Origin: Heterocephalus glaber
Taxonomy: Eukaryota > Chordata > Mammalia > Rodentia > Bathyergidae
Direction of reading: 5' to 3'
NCBI RefSeq assembly: GCF_000247695.1
Contig: NW_004624747.1
Coordinates: forward strand, 6,727,242 to 6,791,241
Length of the DNA stretch: 64,000 nt
Position numbers and translations under genes: made by a program. Below, piece by piece: positions 21,154 to 31,877 of the stretch. Positions within the stretch are counted from its first letter, which is position 1, and every line of letters starts with the position of its first letter. The notes under the pieces were generated by a model, which worked only from the letters and a program-made list of their open reading frames with translations, was not told the origin of the DNA and ran no database searches.

Positions 21154-21690
21154 CTCTACCTGGTGCTTGGTCCCTGGGTTGGCCCCCTTGTGCCAGGGAG
21201 TGTGGATGTCTGGCTTCCCGGAGTCCTTGGCCCTGGCACCTGAGTGGATGTGAGCTGGACAGAAGCTTAGAGATAAAGATCTCAAGGAGCAGTAGCTATA
21301 GCAGGACCTGACTGCATCAACTTCCATAGAATCTATTGTACTGAAAGCAGAGTGGACTTGGGTGGGTCTGCCTCTGTCTTTTGATGACAAAGTTAATCCT
21401 CCCATGGAGGATAAGCCCACTGAGACCCAGGGAGGGCTAAGGAAAATGCCCAGTATTGCTTGGCAAGCTGGTTACCAGGATGCCCAGCTACTCAGCTGAG
21501 TCACTTCATGGCAGCATGGATGGATGACCGCAGATACTCAGGGAGAAACAAGTACAGCAGCTGGAAACCTCAAGACAGATTCTCTAGCCAGCCCATCCCT
21601 GGTGCATGGGCTGCTGGGGCCTGGCTTAAAGGCAGGACAGTCCTGAGCCAGGTGCTGGCCAGGCCAATAAACCCCTAAGAAGTTGAGTTT
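21154..21690 (+). other. MTFP1: MTFP1 3' untranslated region
   Basis: Non-coding sequence after the TGA ends with a canonical AATAAA at 21666-21671 (context CCAGGCCAATAAACCCC), giving a 3'UTR of about 0.53 kb. Cleavage about 15-20 nt further on is inferred. Confidence 0.75.
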
Positions 21691-22056
21691 TCTTCTTCTC
21701 TATGGGGGGAGGAACAGGGATGTGGTGGTAGGAGCAGGGATTCTCTTGGAGGAGGTAAACTTCGAGAGGAGTGGACTGTAGTCAGGGGAGGGCTTTCTGG
21801 GCCTGCAGGAACAGGTAGGGGAAAGCAAGGAAAAGTATCCCAAGGAGGGACCAGTGTATGAACAGATCCAGTCGAGAGAAACATCAGATCCAAGGAACCA
21901 AAATGAACAGAAGGGGTGAAATAAGGGATTAGGTGAGGAGGTGAGTAGGGTGTCCTCCAGATCACCAGCCGCCCTGTGGGCCAAGGGGAAGATTCGACTG
22001 CGTTGGGCTGGTTAAGAAGTAGTTGGCCAGATAGCAAAGATTGGAGAGGGATATCT

Positions 22057-22421
22057 TAGTCTGTTTTCTGTTGCTATCACAAAAGACTTGAGTGGATAAT
22101 TTATTATGAATAAAGGTTTATTTGGGCTCATGGTTCTGGAGGCTGGAAAGTCCAAGAGCATGGCACCAGCATCTTTGCAGCTTTGGGCGAGGGCCTGAAG
22201 CCTCTTCAACTCATGACAGAACATGGAATTGAGTGTGTGTAGAGGCCAGAAAAGGGGGCTCCATTCTCATGAGAAAGGCATTCATGCATTCATTTGTTCA
22301 TTCACAAGGGTTCTGCCTCCATGACCCAGACACCTCCCACTAGGCCCCACCTCCCAACCCTGCGGCATTGAGGAGTTAAGCTCAGACACTGGAATTTGGG
22401 GGACACACACAAACCATAGCA
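22057..22421 (-). mobile_element. ERVL-MaLR LTR (MST/MLT1-like)
   Basis: Starts TAGTCTGTTTTCTGTTGCTAT and ends ACACACAAACCATAGCA, so the sense strand begins TGCTATGGTTTGTGTGTGTC. The interior AGGTTTATTTGGGCTCATGG is typical. Confidence 0.82.
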
Positions 22422-23019
22422 AGGGACAATCTACTGGCTGCTGCCATGGTCCAGGCCTGAGGCACAGATGGGAGATATGGTGGGAGAACACTGGGAACAG
22501 AAGGAACAGGAATGAATGGGATCAGCTAGAGAAGAGAGGAGGGCCTGAGCCCAAGCACCCAGTGCTGGGGCAGCAGCCAAAGAAGTGGGAAGAAATCCAG
22601 AGGGAGGGCTCCAGCCAGGCAAGGGTCATAGCCAAAACCACTGTCTCCTTAGCTGGTTGCTTTGAGGGAAGGAAGAGCAGACCAGGCTTAAGTCTGTATG
22701 CTTTGAGGCCTCTGCCAGGTCACTTGGGTTCTCTGATCCTTAGAGTTTGGGTATGGAACAGAGATGGTGCTACATCTACCTACCTCCTGCATTAGCAGGA
22801 GAGCTAGGGCAGTGGGGTGGTGGTAAATGTTTAACCACGGGCTTCCTGGGGCAGGGGAATTTGACTTGTCAAGCCGGTGTAATTGCTCCTGACAAGGCCT
22901 TTTTCAAGCCACGCACATGAAGCTACTGAACATAGCTGGGACATGATGCCCAGTGGCACACTATAACGTTCCCAGTAGAGGTAGTAGAGTAGGGCCCCCT
23001 TATTCAAGGGGATACTTTG

Positions 23020-23089
23020 TTGTTGTTGTTGATGTTTTGTTACTGGGGATCCAGCTCAGGTCCTTGTGCTTGTGCAGCAGGTGCCAAAC
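23020..23089 (-). mobile_element. ID-type SINE, 5'-truncated
   Basis: Flanked by AAGGGGATACTTTG at 23006-23019 and 23090-23103; lacks the A-box end (GAGCTAAATCC). Confidence 0.9.
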
Positions 23090-23285
23090 AAGGGGATACT
23101 TTGGAGGATGCTTCAAATTGCAGATGGTGCCAAACCCTACATATACTATGTTCTTTCCTGTGCATATTACATGTGATCAAGTTTAATTTATAAATTAGGC
23201 ATAGAAAGAGGTTAACAACAATAACTATAATAACAATGGATTAGAACAATTATACATATTATGATAAAAGTTATTTAAAACTATG

Positions 23286-23375
23286 AATTAGCTGGGATGT
23301 AGCTCAGTGAAGGCTTTGCGTTCAATCCTTATTCCTGGTACCAAAAACAAAACAAAACAACTCCCCCAACCAAAA
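23286..23375 (+). mobile_element. Old ID-type SINE, deleted loop
   Basis: AGCTGGGATGTAGCTCAGTG joins directly to AAGGCTTTGCGTTCAATCC, with the anticodon-like loop missing. Confidence 0.7.
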
Positions 23376-23403
23376 ACAAAACCCACCACCACCATATAGC
23401 TTT

Positions 23404-23625
23404 AGAGTCAGGCATGGTAGCACATGCCTGTAATCCAGCACTCTGAAAGACTGAGGCAGGAGGATCACAAGTTCCAGCCCAGCCTGAGCAGTTTAGTGTC
23501 ATAACAAGACCCCCGTCTCCAAATAAAAAAAAAAATAAAAAGAGTTGGAGATGCAGCTTACTGTGAAGGCCCTGTGTTCAACCTCCTGTACCACTACCAA
23601 CAACAACAACAATAAAAAAATGAAT
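23404..23625 (+). mobile_element. B4-like dimeric SINE
   Basis: B1 half (CAGGCATGGTAGCACATGCC) to 23535, then ID half (GTTGGAGATGCAGCTTACTG) and a CAACAA-rich tail. Confidence 0.8.
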
Positions 23626-23796
23626 TGTTTATTTCTGGAATTTTCTGTTTAATATTTTTGGACCATAGTTGACCATGGGTAACTAAAACTGTGGATGTGG
23701 GGTGGTTGCTATAAATATAAATAACTTCAAGAGTATAGATAATAGTAAAGTGTAGCCAGGTAATTTGGAAGCAGCATTTGAGTATTTACTATGTTT

Positions 23797-23879
23797 TTCT
23801 TTTTTGGTACAGGGGATCGAACTCAGGTCCTTGCGCTTGCGCAGCAGGCGGCGAAACCACTGAGCTAAATCCCCAGCCC
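23797..23879 (-). mobile_element. ID-type SINE, CGCAGCAGG subfamily
   Basis: Antisense loop TTGCGCTTGCGCAGCAGGCG; flanked by CTATGTTT on both sides. Confidence 0.92.
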
Positions 23880-24211
23880 CTATGTTTATAATATAATATA
23901 CAGATATCCCTTATTTAATGACTTGCGTGTTTAACAGCTGTTTGGACTTAAGGACCCACTGCTCAGACTTAAGACCCTTTTTTGGGCCATATATGTGCTG
24001 CCAAAGTGAGCCTAAGACCCCTCTTTTTTTGGCACAGTTTGTACATCTTGTTTATAGAGCTTCAGTGTCTTTTTGTACAGCACACCGTGTTTATATAGTA
24101 CTGTAATGTTTGCTGACTGTACTGTACAGTACAGTGCTGTAGTTTTATGTTTATACATTGCAGTACTGCATGTAAGAGTTGTGCAAATAGAAGCAAAGTA
24201 AAAACAAACAA

Positions 24212-24330
24212 AGGGCCAGGGATTTAGCTCAGTGGTGCTGCTGCCTGCCTCACAAACACAAGGTCCTGAGTTCAATCCCCAGTACCAAAAAAACCCAAAC
24301 CAAATCAAACAAAACAAAACAAAAAACAAG
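24212..24330 (+). mobile_element. ID-type SINE
   Basis: Sense copy with a long AAAC-rich tail (CAAATCAAACAAAACAAAAC). Confidence 0.9.
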
Positions 24331-24532
24331 CAAAGTGATCAAGTTGGAATTTCACTTGACCACTTCTACCATTTCCTTGTTCTGAATGTTGTAATGTACC
24401 TACTATATGCAATTCCTTGTTTAGTGACCAATTTACTTAACAGTTTAGTCATAGGAACATAACTTGGTTGTTAAGTGAGTGATATCTCTTTAAATCAAAG
24501 TTTATATCATTTATTTATTTATTTACTTATTT

Positions 24533-24676
24533 TTCTGACCCAGGGTCTCGGTCTGTAATTCTTGCTGGTCTTGAACTCCCTATGAAGCCCAGGCTGGGCT
24601 TGAACTTGCAGCAATTCTCCTGTCTCAGCCTCCAAAGTGCTGGGATTACAGGCATGTGCCACCACAACTGGCCCTC
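24533..24676 (-). mobile_element. B1 SINE
   Basis: GACCCAGGGTCTCGGTCTG and AGTGCTGGGATTACAGGCAT. Confidence 0.88.
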
Positions 24677-24841
24677 ATTTCTTTTTGTTAATATTTAATT
24701 TTTAATAATGGCTATGTTTGACAACCAGCTCACAAAATTCCTGGCAAGCTAACAATTGGCTCTGGCCCCTACCAATTTGTCCACATGCCACTCACTAGAC
24801 CACAGGCAAGAGGAGTGCAAGTAAATCAAACACAACCTGTG

Positions 24842-24937
24842 GCTGGTCATGGTGGTGCACAACTGTAATCCTGGCTACTTGGGAAGTTGAGGCAGGAGGA
24901 TTGCAAGTTCAAGGTCAGCCTGGGCAACTGTCCATAG
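24842..24937 (+). mobile_element. B1 SINE, 3'-truncated
   Basis: GCTGGTCATGGTGGTGCACAAC and CAAGGTCAGCCTGGGCAACT; it stops without an A-tail at the next repeat. Confidence 0.85.
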
Positions 24938-25235
24938 CAAACACCAATAAATTAAAGGAAGAGAGGTTTATTTTGGCTCATGCTTTTTAGAGGTTTTGAT
25001 CCATAGCTAGCTGGCTTCAGGACATAAGCAGCATGAGGGAAGGGCCTGCTGAGGAGGAAAACTGCTCATGTCATGGCCACCAGGAAACAGATGGCAGAGG
25101 GAGGAACCATGCAGGGAGATAGACCCTTCCAGGTCACAACCCCAGTAAGCCCTCTCTTCTAACTGGGCCCTACCTCCTAACATCACATTTTGCTATAGAG
25201 TCCCCACAATTCAATCACCTTTCAAAAGCCCTGCC
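24938..25235 (-). mobile_element. Probable MaLR-type LTR
   Basis: AGAGAGGTTTATTTTGGCTCATG and the GGGCCCTACCTCCTAACATCAC block resemble the antisense MaLR LTR at 22.1-22.4 kb, but the ends are unclear. Confidence 0.55.
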
Positions 25236-25239
25236 TACT

Positions 25240-25450
25240 CATGGTTACAGCAGCACAGTTCATAATAGCTAAATCTTGGAAGAGGCCTATATGTCCATCA
25301 ACAGATGAATGGATAAAGAGAATGCAATATTTATGTACAAAGAAGCACTCCTGCCGTAAAGAAGGAGAAACTTAAGTCATCTGTAGGAAAATGAGAATAT
25401 AATGTTAAGTGAAATAAATCAGACACACACACTTAAATATTGCATGGCTT
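25240..25450 (+). mobile_element. L1 3' part, left of RAD51AP1 insertion
   Basis: AGCAGCACAGTTCATAATAGC, ATGTCCATCAACAGATGAATGG and TAAGTGAAATAAATCAGACA are late L1 ORF2/3'UTR text. It resumes at 27776. Confidence 0.88.
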
Positions 25451-26039
25451 CAACTGCTGCAGAGGAGAGCTTGAGAGCTGCAGATTCACACTCTTGATGA
25501 GGACCATGGCATGCCCTGTGAGGTCACAGAAATAAGAAACCAGTCAATTATTCACAGTTTGAGGATTCTGATGGCAATGATGATTTTATTTCTGCAACTG
25601 TACCTTTAAGCAAGAAATCCAGAATAACACCAAAAGAGTTAAAACAAGACAAACTATCCTACTAAGAGAAAACCCCTAAAAAAGAGTGGCTTTAGATCAC
25701 AAGATCTTCCACAGAGGCTTAGAAGCTGCTCTAGCTTCATCAGTGAAGGACCATCCAATACTCACCAATGATGTGCAGCAGTCTCAGGATAAAATGGCAT
25801 CTGGAAGTAGCAGCAATGATAGCAGCCCACTGGGAGGGATGGTCATTAAGTCCCCAAGTCAGAGTCTCTGCCTTGGCTTATCCAGATTGGCATGAGTTAA
25901 ACCTCTGCATCCAAATGCCACTAGTAGCTGAGTGTGGTGATAAAGAAATGTTTGATTGAGAGAATCAGTTTTGCAAGTGTGTTTATATTTTATTTGTATT
26001 TACAGTTGAACAGGGTATTGTAATATAGGGGAATCCTTT

Positions 26040-26155
26040 TTGTTTGTTTGTTTGTTTGTTTTGGGGGTTTTTTTTGGTACTGGGATCGAACTCAGGACCT
26101 TGGCTTGTGAGGCAGGCTTGGTGCCACTAAGCTACCACTGAGCAACATCCCCAGC
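26040..26155 (-). mobile_element. ID-type SINE in the RAD51AP1 retrocopy
   Basis: Flanked by AGGGGAATCCTTT at 26027-26039 and 26156-26168; has a GTTTGTTTG tail and a repeated CTAAGCTACCACTGAGC head. Confidence 0.94.
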
Positions 26156-26280
26156 AGGGGAATCCTTTAGTGTGTCATATAAATGATTTTTGCCCATTTT
26201 AAGGTTATATTCTCTGAAAAGCTCTTCAGGACTTCAGGAGAGGTTTCATTTCATTCCTTCTGAAGAGCATACTGTATTTT

Positions 26281-26380
26281 CTTTTTTCTTTTCTTTTTTT
26301 TTTGGTACTGGGGATTGAGCTCAGGACCTTGCTCTTGTGAGGCAAGTGGCGGAACCATTGAGCTAAATCCCCAGCCCAAA
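26281..26380 (-). mobile_element. ID-type SINE in the RAD51AP1 retrocopy
   Basis: Flanked by ATACTGTATTTT at 26269-26280 and 26381-26392. Confidence 0.94.
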
Positions 26381-26392
26381 ATACTGTATTTT

Positions 26393-26813
26393 TTAAAAAT
26401 TAATTTTATTAGTACATTTTAGGTATGCAATATAATGACACTCATCATTGGAAATTTGCACCTTTACATAATCTCTTGGCTCTTATTTTTTCCCCATTCA
26501 ACTCCTCCATCCCTCCCTATTTACAAAGACTTTGTTTCCATTTTTTCATTTTTTCATATTAATTCCATTCCCTTCTTTCCTTTCCCCTACCCCCCCAACT
26601 CCCCCTCCCCTTTGCCCCTTTTCTTCCTATTTCACATTATCTATTATACCTTTTAGTCCTTATTTACACTTTCAGTTTCTCACACCAGAGAAACTGTTTG
26701 GTATTTACACATGTGTGTCCTATTTATTTCACTTAAGAGTATCACCTCAATGTACATCCATTTAGCTATAAATGTCTCTAATTTCTCATTTTTAACTTTT
26801 TGATTATACATTG
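26393..26813 (-). mobile_element. 5'-truncated L1 in the RAD51AP1 retrocopy
   Basis: Antisense L1 3' end (TTAGTACATTTTAGGTATGCAA) to CAGAGAAACTGTTTGGTATTTAC. TTTTTAAAAA occurs at both edges as a possible duplication. Confidence 0.82.
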
Positions 26814-27664
26814 TTTTTAAAAAACAGCATTGCCAAATTTGTTTTTAGTTACCATTATTTGGCACCAAGTGATAGTTTCCAAAAATTAAATCTAACTTTG
26901 AGGTAATGCAGAAAGTACACACTTGGCTTTGAGGGCAACCCCAAAAGAATTTGAAAAGTGTTTTGTGCAGTGGCAGTGTAGTTAAGACAGTGAACTGTGG
27001 CCTTCCAAGGTGACTACCTCCAAGGAACTCAGCTCATTTGAATGTACTGAGCTTTGGATGTATTTGTTTCATTTTTTAAAAAGGTTCACATTTTATAGTG
27101 TCAAAGGCAAGAACTAAGATTAGCATAATTTCTTTGGTTTTTCTATTGCTTATTATATAAAAAGTGAGTAGCAGTTCAGAAGGAAGACTGTTGTAACCTG
27201 AAGAGTGACAACCAAGAGTTTCTGATCATTAAATAAGATTTTATAAACAGAAGGAGCATGGACTTTAAAAAAGGCATGCTTGGGCTGGGCTATACTGTAT
27301 TTTCTTATATATCATAAGTCATCATTAAGTGGTGGCAGTCTGACATGGAAGAAGTGCATGTCTTCTAGTGGTGTGATGTTCCTTCCTAGGTGTCTATTTA
27401 TGACCACTGTCATTTCTTTCAGGAGGCATTTTTCAAACCCTATAAGCTATTTAAGCTACACTGTCATTTTTATTGCAAGGATGTTTTGTTATTTTCTCAA
27501 AATCTTATAGTAGCAATTAAAGCTAATTTACATATTTAAATGGTTACTGTGCAAATGGAATGTATACCCTATTTGGAAATAGATGGCTATTGTATAGCAA
27601 ATAGAATTTAATGACATTTTACAAATTCTTCACTGTTGTTAAAGATCCTAAATAAAAGTGAGAG

Positions 27665-27744
27665 GGCCGGGGATTTAGCTCAGTGCCACCATGCCTGTCT
27701 CGCAAGTGCAAGGTCCTGAATTCGATCCCTGGTACCAAAAAAAT
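27665..27744 (+). mobile_element. ID-type SINE in the RAD51AP1 retrocopy tail
   Basis: Inserted just after the AATAAA of the retrocopy; flanks AATAAAAGTGAGA and AAATAAGTGAGA. Confidence 0.92.
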
Positions 27745-27775
27745 AAGTGAGAAAGTTTTGAAATGAAAAAAAAAA

Positions 27776-28029
27776 TTGCATGGCTTTTCTTATATGAGAA
27801 AACCAAAATATAAAGAGCAAAATAAAAGGTGGATGATAGAAAGTAGGGAGACAGATCTTTTGCAAATGGGAGGGGGACCTAGAGACGAGGGGAAAAGAGG
27901 GAAAGAGGAGAGGGAGGGGAAGGGAAAGGGATTAAAAAAGAATTCAGTGTGTTAAGTACATGTTCCAAGTCCCCAGGAGGAATGTAATCGTTATGTACCA
28001 CAAATATGTACTAATAAACAATAAAAATT
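27776..28029 (+). mobile_element. L1 3'UTR, right of RAD51AP1 insertion
   Basis: Resumes with the duplicated TTGCATGGCTT, passes a G-rich run (GAGGGAGGGGAAGGGAAAGG) and ends CAAATATGTACTAATAAACAATAAAAA. Confidence 0.85.
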
Positions 28030-28049
28030 TGGGGGCCTGCCCATGGGTG

Positions 28050-28193
28050 CATGAGGCTCTAGGTGGGGTGCACCTAGATATAAACCCCAATGGCAACTTA
28101 GCAAGACTGTCTCAAAATAAAATAGCTCAGTGGTAGAGCACTTGGATGGAATGTATGAGGCCCTGGGTGCAATTCCAGTACCAGGAAACAAGA
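28050..28193 (+). mobile_element. B4-like SINE
   Basis: B1 tail (GCAAGACTGTCTCAAAATAAA) runs into an ID half (ATAGCTCAGTGGTAGAGCACTTGG). Confidence 0.7.
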
Positions 28194-28413
28194 GACAACT
28201 TCTGCCCTAGGAGGCCTCTGCACCCTTCATCAATCATTAATGGACAGAGGAAGAGGGGCCATGATCCCACCATCCTCTAGGCAGCCACAGGTTTGAGGAC
28301 AATGCATACCTGTCACCCTCTACTCTGGTCTGAATCCAGTTGGCCCACACAGGCCCTGTCCCCTCACAGGAGGCCCTGTGCTGTGGGCCTCATTCTCAAG
28401 GCCTTGCCTTAGG

Positions 28414-28625
28414 TCATGAGAGCCAAAGTCCTGAGTGAATGAATCTCTCTTTATTGGAAAACTCTGGTAGTAAGTTCAGGGGTCTCCTCAAACCCTGCTG
28501 TTCCCCTGGGTCCTGCAGCTGGCCCCTGAGCCAGCGGCAGTGGGTGACAACGCCGATGCCGATGCTCAGGACAGACATCGACACCATCATGAACAGGGTC
28601 CCTGACATCAGCAGCATTGGTGAGC
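28414..28625 (-). other. Unrecognised terminal-exon-like ORF on the minus strand
   Basis: Reading the minus strand, a pyrimidine-containing tract and CAG near 28627 precede an open frame: SPMLLMSGTLFMMVSMS, then VLSIGIGVVTHCRWLRGQLQ, ending at TGA near 28414. The first part could be a membrane helix with a basic flank. AATAAA (minus strand) lies at 28455-28450, inside the ORF. I do not recognise the family. It may be a relic exon or chance. Confidence 0.3.
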
Positions 28626-28974
28626 TGAGGTGGCTTTCTGGTATGAGAGGCAGAAGCTAGTTAGAGCCTGGGAAGACAGGCAGTGTGACAGCAGGGACAG
28701 GGGGGAGTCCAGGTGATGGTTCCCATCCTGTGTTGTTCACGTGGGAAAGGACACAGGATACTGTTATTACTCTGTACCCACAGATTCTACATCAGGAAAC
28801 TCAACCGACCACAGATGGAAAATACTTGGGAAAAATATCAGATCTGTACTGAACATGTATGGACATTTTTCCTTGTAATTTTTCCCTGAATGATACAGTA
28901 TAACAACTACTCACATAGCATTTATGTTGACAGGGTATTATAAGTCATCTAGAGATGATTTAAAGTACACAGGA

Positions 28975-29075
28975 GAGGGCCAGGGATTTAGCTCAGTGGT
29001 TCCACCTCCTGCCTCACAAGTGCAAGGTCCTGAGTTCGATCCCTGGTACCAAAATAAATAAATAAATAAATAAAT
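28975..29075 (+). mobile_element. ID-type SINE with (AAAT)n tail
   Basis: Flanked by AAAGTACACAGGA at 28962-28974 and 29076-29088; the tail is a microsatellite of AAAT units. Confidence 0.95.
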
Positions 29076-29431
29076 AAAGTACACAGGAAAGTGTATATGG
29101 GTTCTATGCAAACACTATGGCATTTTACACCAGACATTTGAATATCTGCAGATTTGGGTATCCTGAGGGCTGGTGAGCATTGCCCTGAAACCAATCTTAC
29201 TTAGATACCAAGAGACAATGGTAGTGGGGCTCAAATGTGCTTATGTGACCTCAAACCCTAGTGTCCTCCTCTATAAAGTGGGGCTGATTGCATCTATTGC
29301 ATAGGAATTTGAGGAAGGTTATTGGGAGGATTAAACAGAAAAATGGAAGCCCCAATGCATCCTGTGGCAGGCAGGTGACAAAGAGAAGCATTTATTAACA
29401 ATCGACAGTGAGTGTAGTTGCTCTTCTTTTT

Positions 29432-29575
29432 TAAATTTGTAAAAATTTAAAATATTTTTATTAGTACACGTTTGCAGTACATAATGATTACGTTCATCAT
29501 GGGGAGTTGGTAAAGTTGCATAACACATCTTGATTCTTTTTACTCTCCCTTCCCTCCCTTTTCCTCCCCCGGTTA
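29432..29575 (-). mobile_element. L1 3' end fragment
   Basis: ATTAGTACACGTTTGCAGTACATAATG and CATCTTGATTCTTTTTACTCTCCC, the same 3' end as at 26.4 kb. Confidence 0.75.
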
Positions 29576-29666
29576 CTCTTCTTTACTCTAAGGAGGCTCA
29601 GAGGCTGAAGGGTCTTCTATGGTCTAACCAAAAGCTTGCCTGAGGTTTCCAGAGCAGAGTCATAAT

Positions 29667-29714
29667 GCCAAGCGCAAGGTTCTGAGTTTGATCCCTGGTA
29701 CTGAAAAAAAAAAA
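29667..29714 (+). mobile_element. ID-type SINE, 3' fragment only
   Basis: GCCAAGCGCAAGGTTCTGAG through GGTACTGAAAAAAAAAA; the A box half is absent. Confidence 0.8.
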
Positions 29715-30609
29715 GTTTAATAACACCAGAACTCTCATCCTGTCTCACCAATTGACCACCCATTTGGTGCTGAGGCCCCCACCAATGCAGGCTGCCTCAC
29801 TGTGATGGGGTTGGCCCACGTGGCTGCCCCCAGGCTGCAGTCTCAGTGGGACCTGCCTTGTGGCTCACAGCAGAGCTGAAGAGAGGGACCAAGGTCTGCT
29901 GCAGCCCTGTGTCTCACCTCTCAGTTTCTTTGAGCTGATGGCTGCTAAGATCACTCAGTAGCTGTAGGGATACCAGAAGGAAAACAGGCTGTTCCTTCAT
30001 CCTGGGATGAGGTGATGGACAGTTTCCTAGTCATTTTCTTCTCTCCAGAACTCCTGAGGGTCCTCATGGGAGGCTTTTTTTTTTGGAGGCTCTTGTGATA
30101 GTCAGGTGGAGGCTCCCGTCACATCTCAGGCAGCTTCAGCTCAGGTGGGACCTGGCCAGCAAGCTCCCCTCCCAGAGGGGCCAGTGCAGCAGGAAGCTTG
30201 TAGAAAGAGGGCAAGGCCCACCCCACAGAAGCTTGATAGCACTGATGGTAAACCCCAGACATCTGCAGGGAAAGATGCAGGTAGGTAGTCCACTGAGAGC
30301 ATCACATGGCCAGAGAAGTCAGGCTCCACCTCTGAGGCTCAGGCCCCATAGGGCTGGCTCAGGAGTCTCCTCTGGGCTCCTCCTTCTATGAACTTTGATG
30401 GCCAGGGCCCAGCTCACCTCCAGGACCCTGCACACATCAGCCCTGCACCTTTCAGCCAGCAGGAGCTCCAGTGGCCTTGCAGAGAAGTGAGATAACAACA
30501 GAGACTCCATCCACCAGTTTGATAGCCAAAGATACCACCATGAGATGCCCAAAGCCCATGGCACTAAACAGTTGTTTGCCCACTTCCAGGCAGCCCTCTA
30601 CCTTTTCTC

Positions 30610-30768
30610 CAAACCCCCTGGATTTAGCAAATAAAATAAGAAGTGCAATTAAATTTGAATTTCAGATAAACAATGAGTAATGTTTTAGTAAAAGTATGTC
30701 CCTAACATTGCACGGGATATATTTATATTAAACTGGACATACCTATATTTCATCTGGCAACCCTACTA
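30610..30768. mobile_element. Non-autonomous DNA-transposon-like element (palindromic MITE)
   Basis: TTAAATTTGAATTTCAGATAAACAA then TTAGTAAAAGTATGTCCC, mirrored by GGACATACCTATATTTC and ending CTGGCAACCCT. Related fragments lie at 33536-33595 and 36885-36952. Assignment to hAT is tentative. Confidence 0.6.
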
Positions 30769-31039
30769 TAGGGGCATCTGTGGAGCTGAAATGTCTCCTG
30801 CAAATACAGCGGCCCTGTAGAGGTAGGAACTCTTTCCAGCCAGCCTCTTCCCAGGGAGGGGATGGGAGACAATTCTTAGTGATGGTCAGTTTTGTGTTAA
30901 CTTGAAATATCCCCTCTGATGGGTAGGGAGACAGGAGAACCATATGGGATGTGGCAGATGCTGAGGTGACCCCTTGCACGAAAGCAGAGCTGCTTGGGTA
31001 GAGGGGAGAGAGATGTCTGCCTTGTAGCTTTTATTCTGG

Positions 31040-31138
31040 GGTGTTTTGTTTTGTTTTTTTTTTTGGTGCTGGGGATCGAACTCGGGTCCTTGTGCTTGCG
31101 CAGCAGGCGGCGAAACCACTGAGGTAAATCACTGGCCA
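31040..31138 (-). mobile_element. ID-type SINE, CGCAGCAGG subfamily
   Basis: Flanked by TAGCTTTTATTCTGG at 31025-31039 and 31139-31153. Confidence 0.95.
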
Positions 31139-31499
31139 TAGCTTTTATTCTGGAACGGGCTGGAAATCGGTAATTGGTAATCTGGCTGGAAAGTTGTAAC
31201 TTCCTGTAATGCTCACAACCACCACAAGGGGACAGCACCTCCCAACATGCCTATGTTGGCTGGTTCAAACAGGTCACTGGTAACATGTTAGTGAACTATT
31301 TCTAGTGGCACCAAGTGCTGTCCTAAATACTTCATGTGATGTAGCTAATTTAATCTTTAGAACTTGTCATTAGATGGGTATTCTTAGTTCCTTCTTTCCT
31401 GGAGTTGGAGTCACTGGTCCAAGCTTACACCGGGCCCGGCCTCCCACTACCTCTCCCAGCCCAGGTCGGCTTCCATGCTGTCTGCCTTCCAGCCCATGA

Positions 31500-31680
31500 C
31501 CCTCACAGTCAGGGACAGTTGCCTCATAAGCTGTATGACCTTGGGAAGTTACCTGATCTCTCTGAGCCTTGGTTTCCTTAATGTACAGTTCTCCTTAATT
31601 ACCTGAAGCAGCTGTGTGGATTATAGGGGAAATGGCTGGAAAAGCATTCAGCCAGAGCTCTACAAATATTGGCCATTATT
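31500..31680 (+). repeat. MIR element
   Basis: GTATGACCTTGGGAAGTTACC, TCTGAGCCTTGGTTTCCTTAATG and GGAAAAGCATTCAGCCAGAGC are MIR blocks; a (TTA)n run follows. Confidence 0.82.
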
Positions 31681-31699
31681 ATTATTATTGTTATTGTTA

Positions 31700-31775
31700 T
31701 TATCCTAGGGATTGAACCAAAAACCTCATGTATGCTATGAAAGTGTTCTATCACTGAGCTACACCCTCAGTTCTG
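31700..31775 (-). mobile_element. Old ID-type SINE
   Basis: GGGATTGAACCAAAAACCTC and CACTGAGCTACACCCTCAG, with a diverged loop. Confidence 0.7.
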
Positions 31776-31795
31776 TTTATTGGTTTATTTTATTT

Positions 31796-31877
31796 TACTT
31801 TTGGTACCGTGGATCGAACTCAGGACCCTGTGCCTGCAAGGCAGGCAGCAGAACCACTGAGCTAAATCCCCGGCCCC
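31796..31877 (-). mobile_element. ID-type SINE
   Basis: GGTACCGTGGATCGAACTC to CTAAATCCCCGGCCC, next to the L1 3' end. Confidence 0.9.

Larger units (their letters stand above)
25451..27775 (+). pseudogene. RAD51AP1: Processed pseudogene of RAD51AP1, internally deleted and split by later insertions
   Basis: Intronless copy flanked by the 11-bp duplication TTGCATGGCTT (25440-25450 and 27776-27786). It has an A-run at 27766-27775 and AATAAA at 27651-27656. The N-terminal block (25528-25650) reads RNKKPVNYSQFEDSDGNDDF and then SATVPLSKKSR. The C-terminal block (25686-25936) includes MALDHKI, SQDK, KSPSQSLCLGLSRLA and then VKPLHPNATS. About 150 middle residues are missing between SQDK and the C-terminal block. 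There is a frameshift near the start and a TGA at 25893-25895. A long 3'UTR follows, cut by SINEs at 26040-26155, 26281-26380 and 27665-27744 and by an L1 at about 26393-26813. The parent is a RAD51-stimulating homologous-recombination factor; this copy is dead. Confidence 0.88.
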
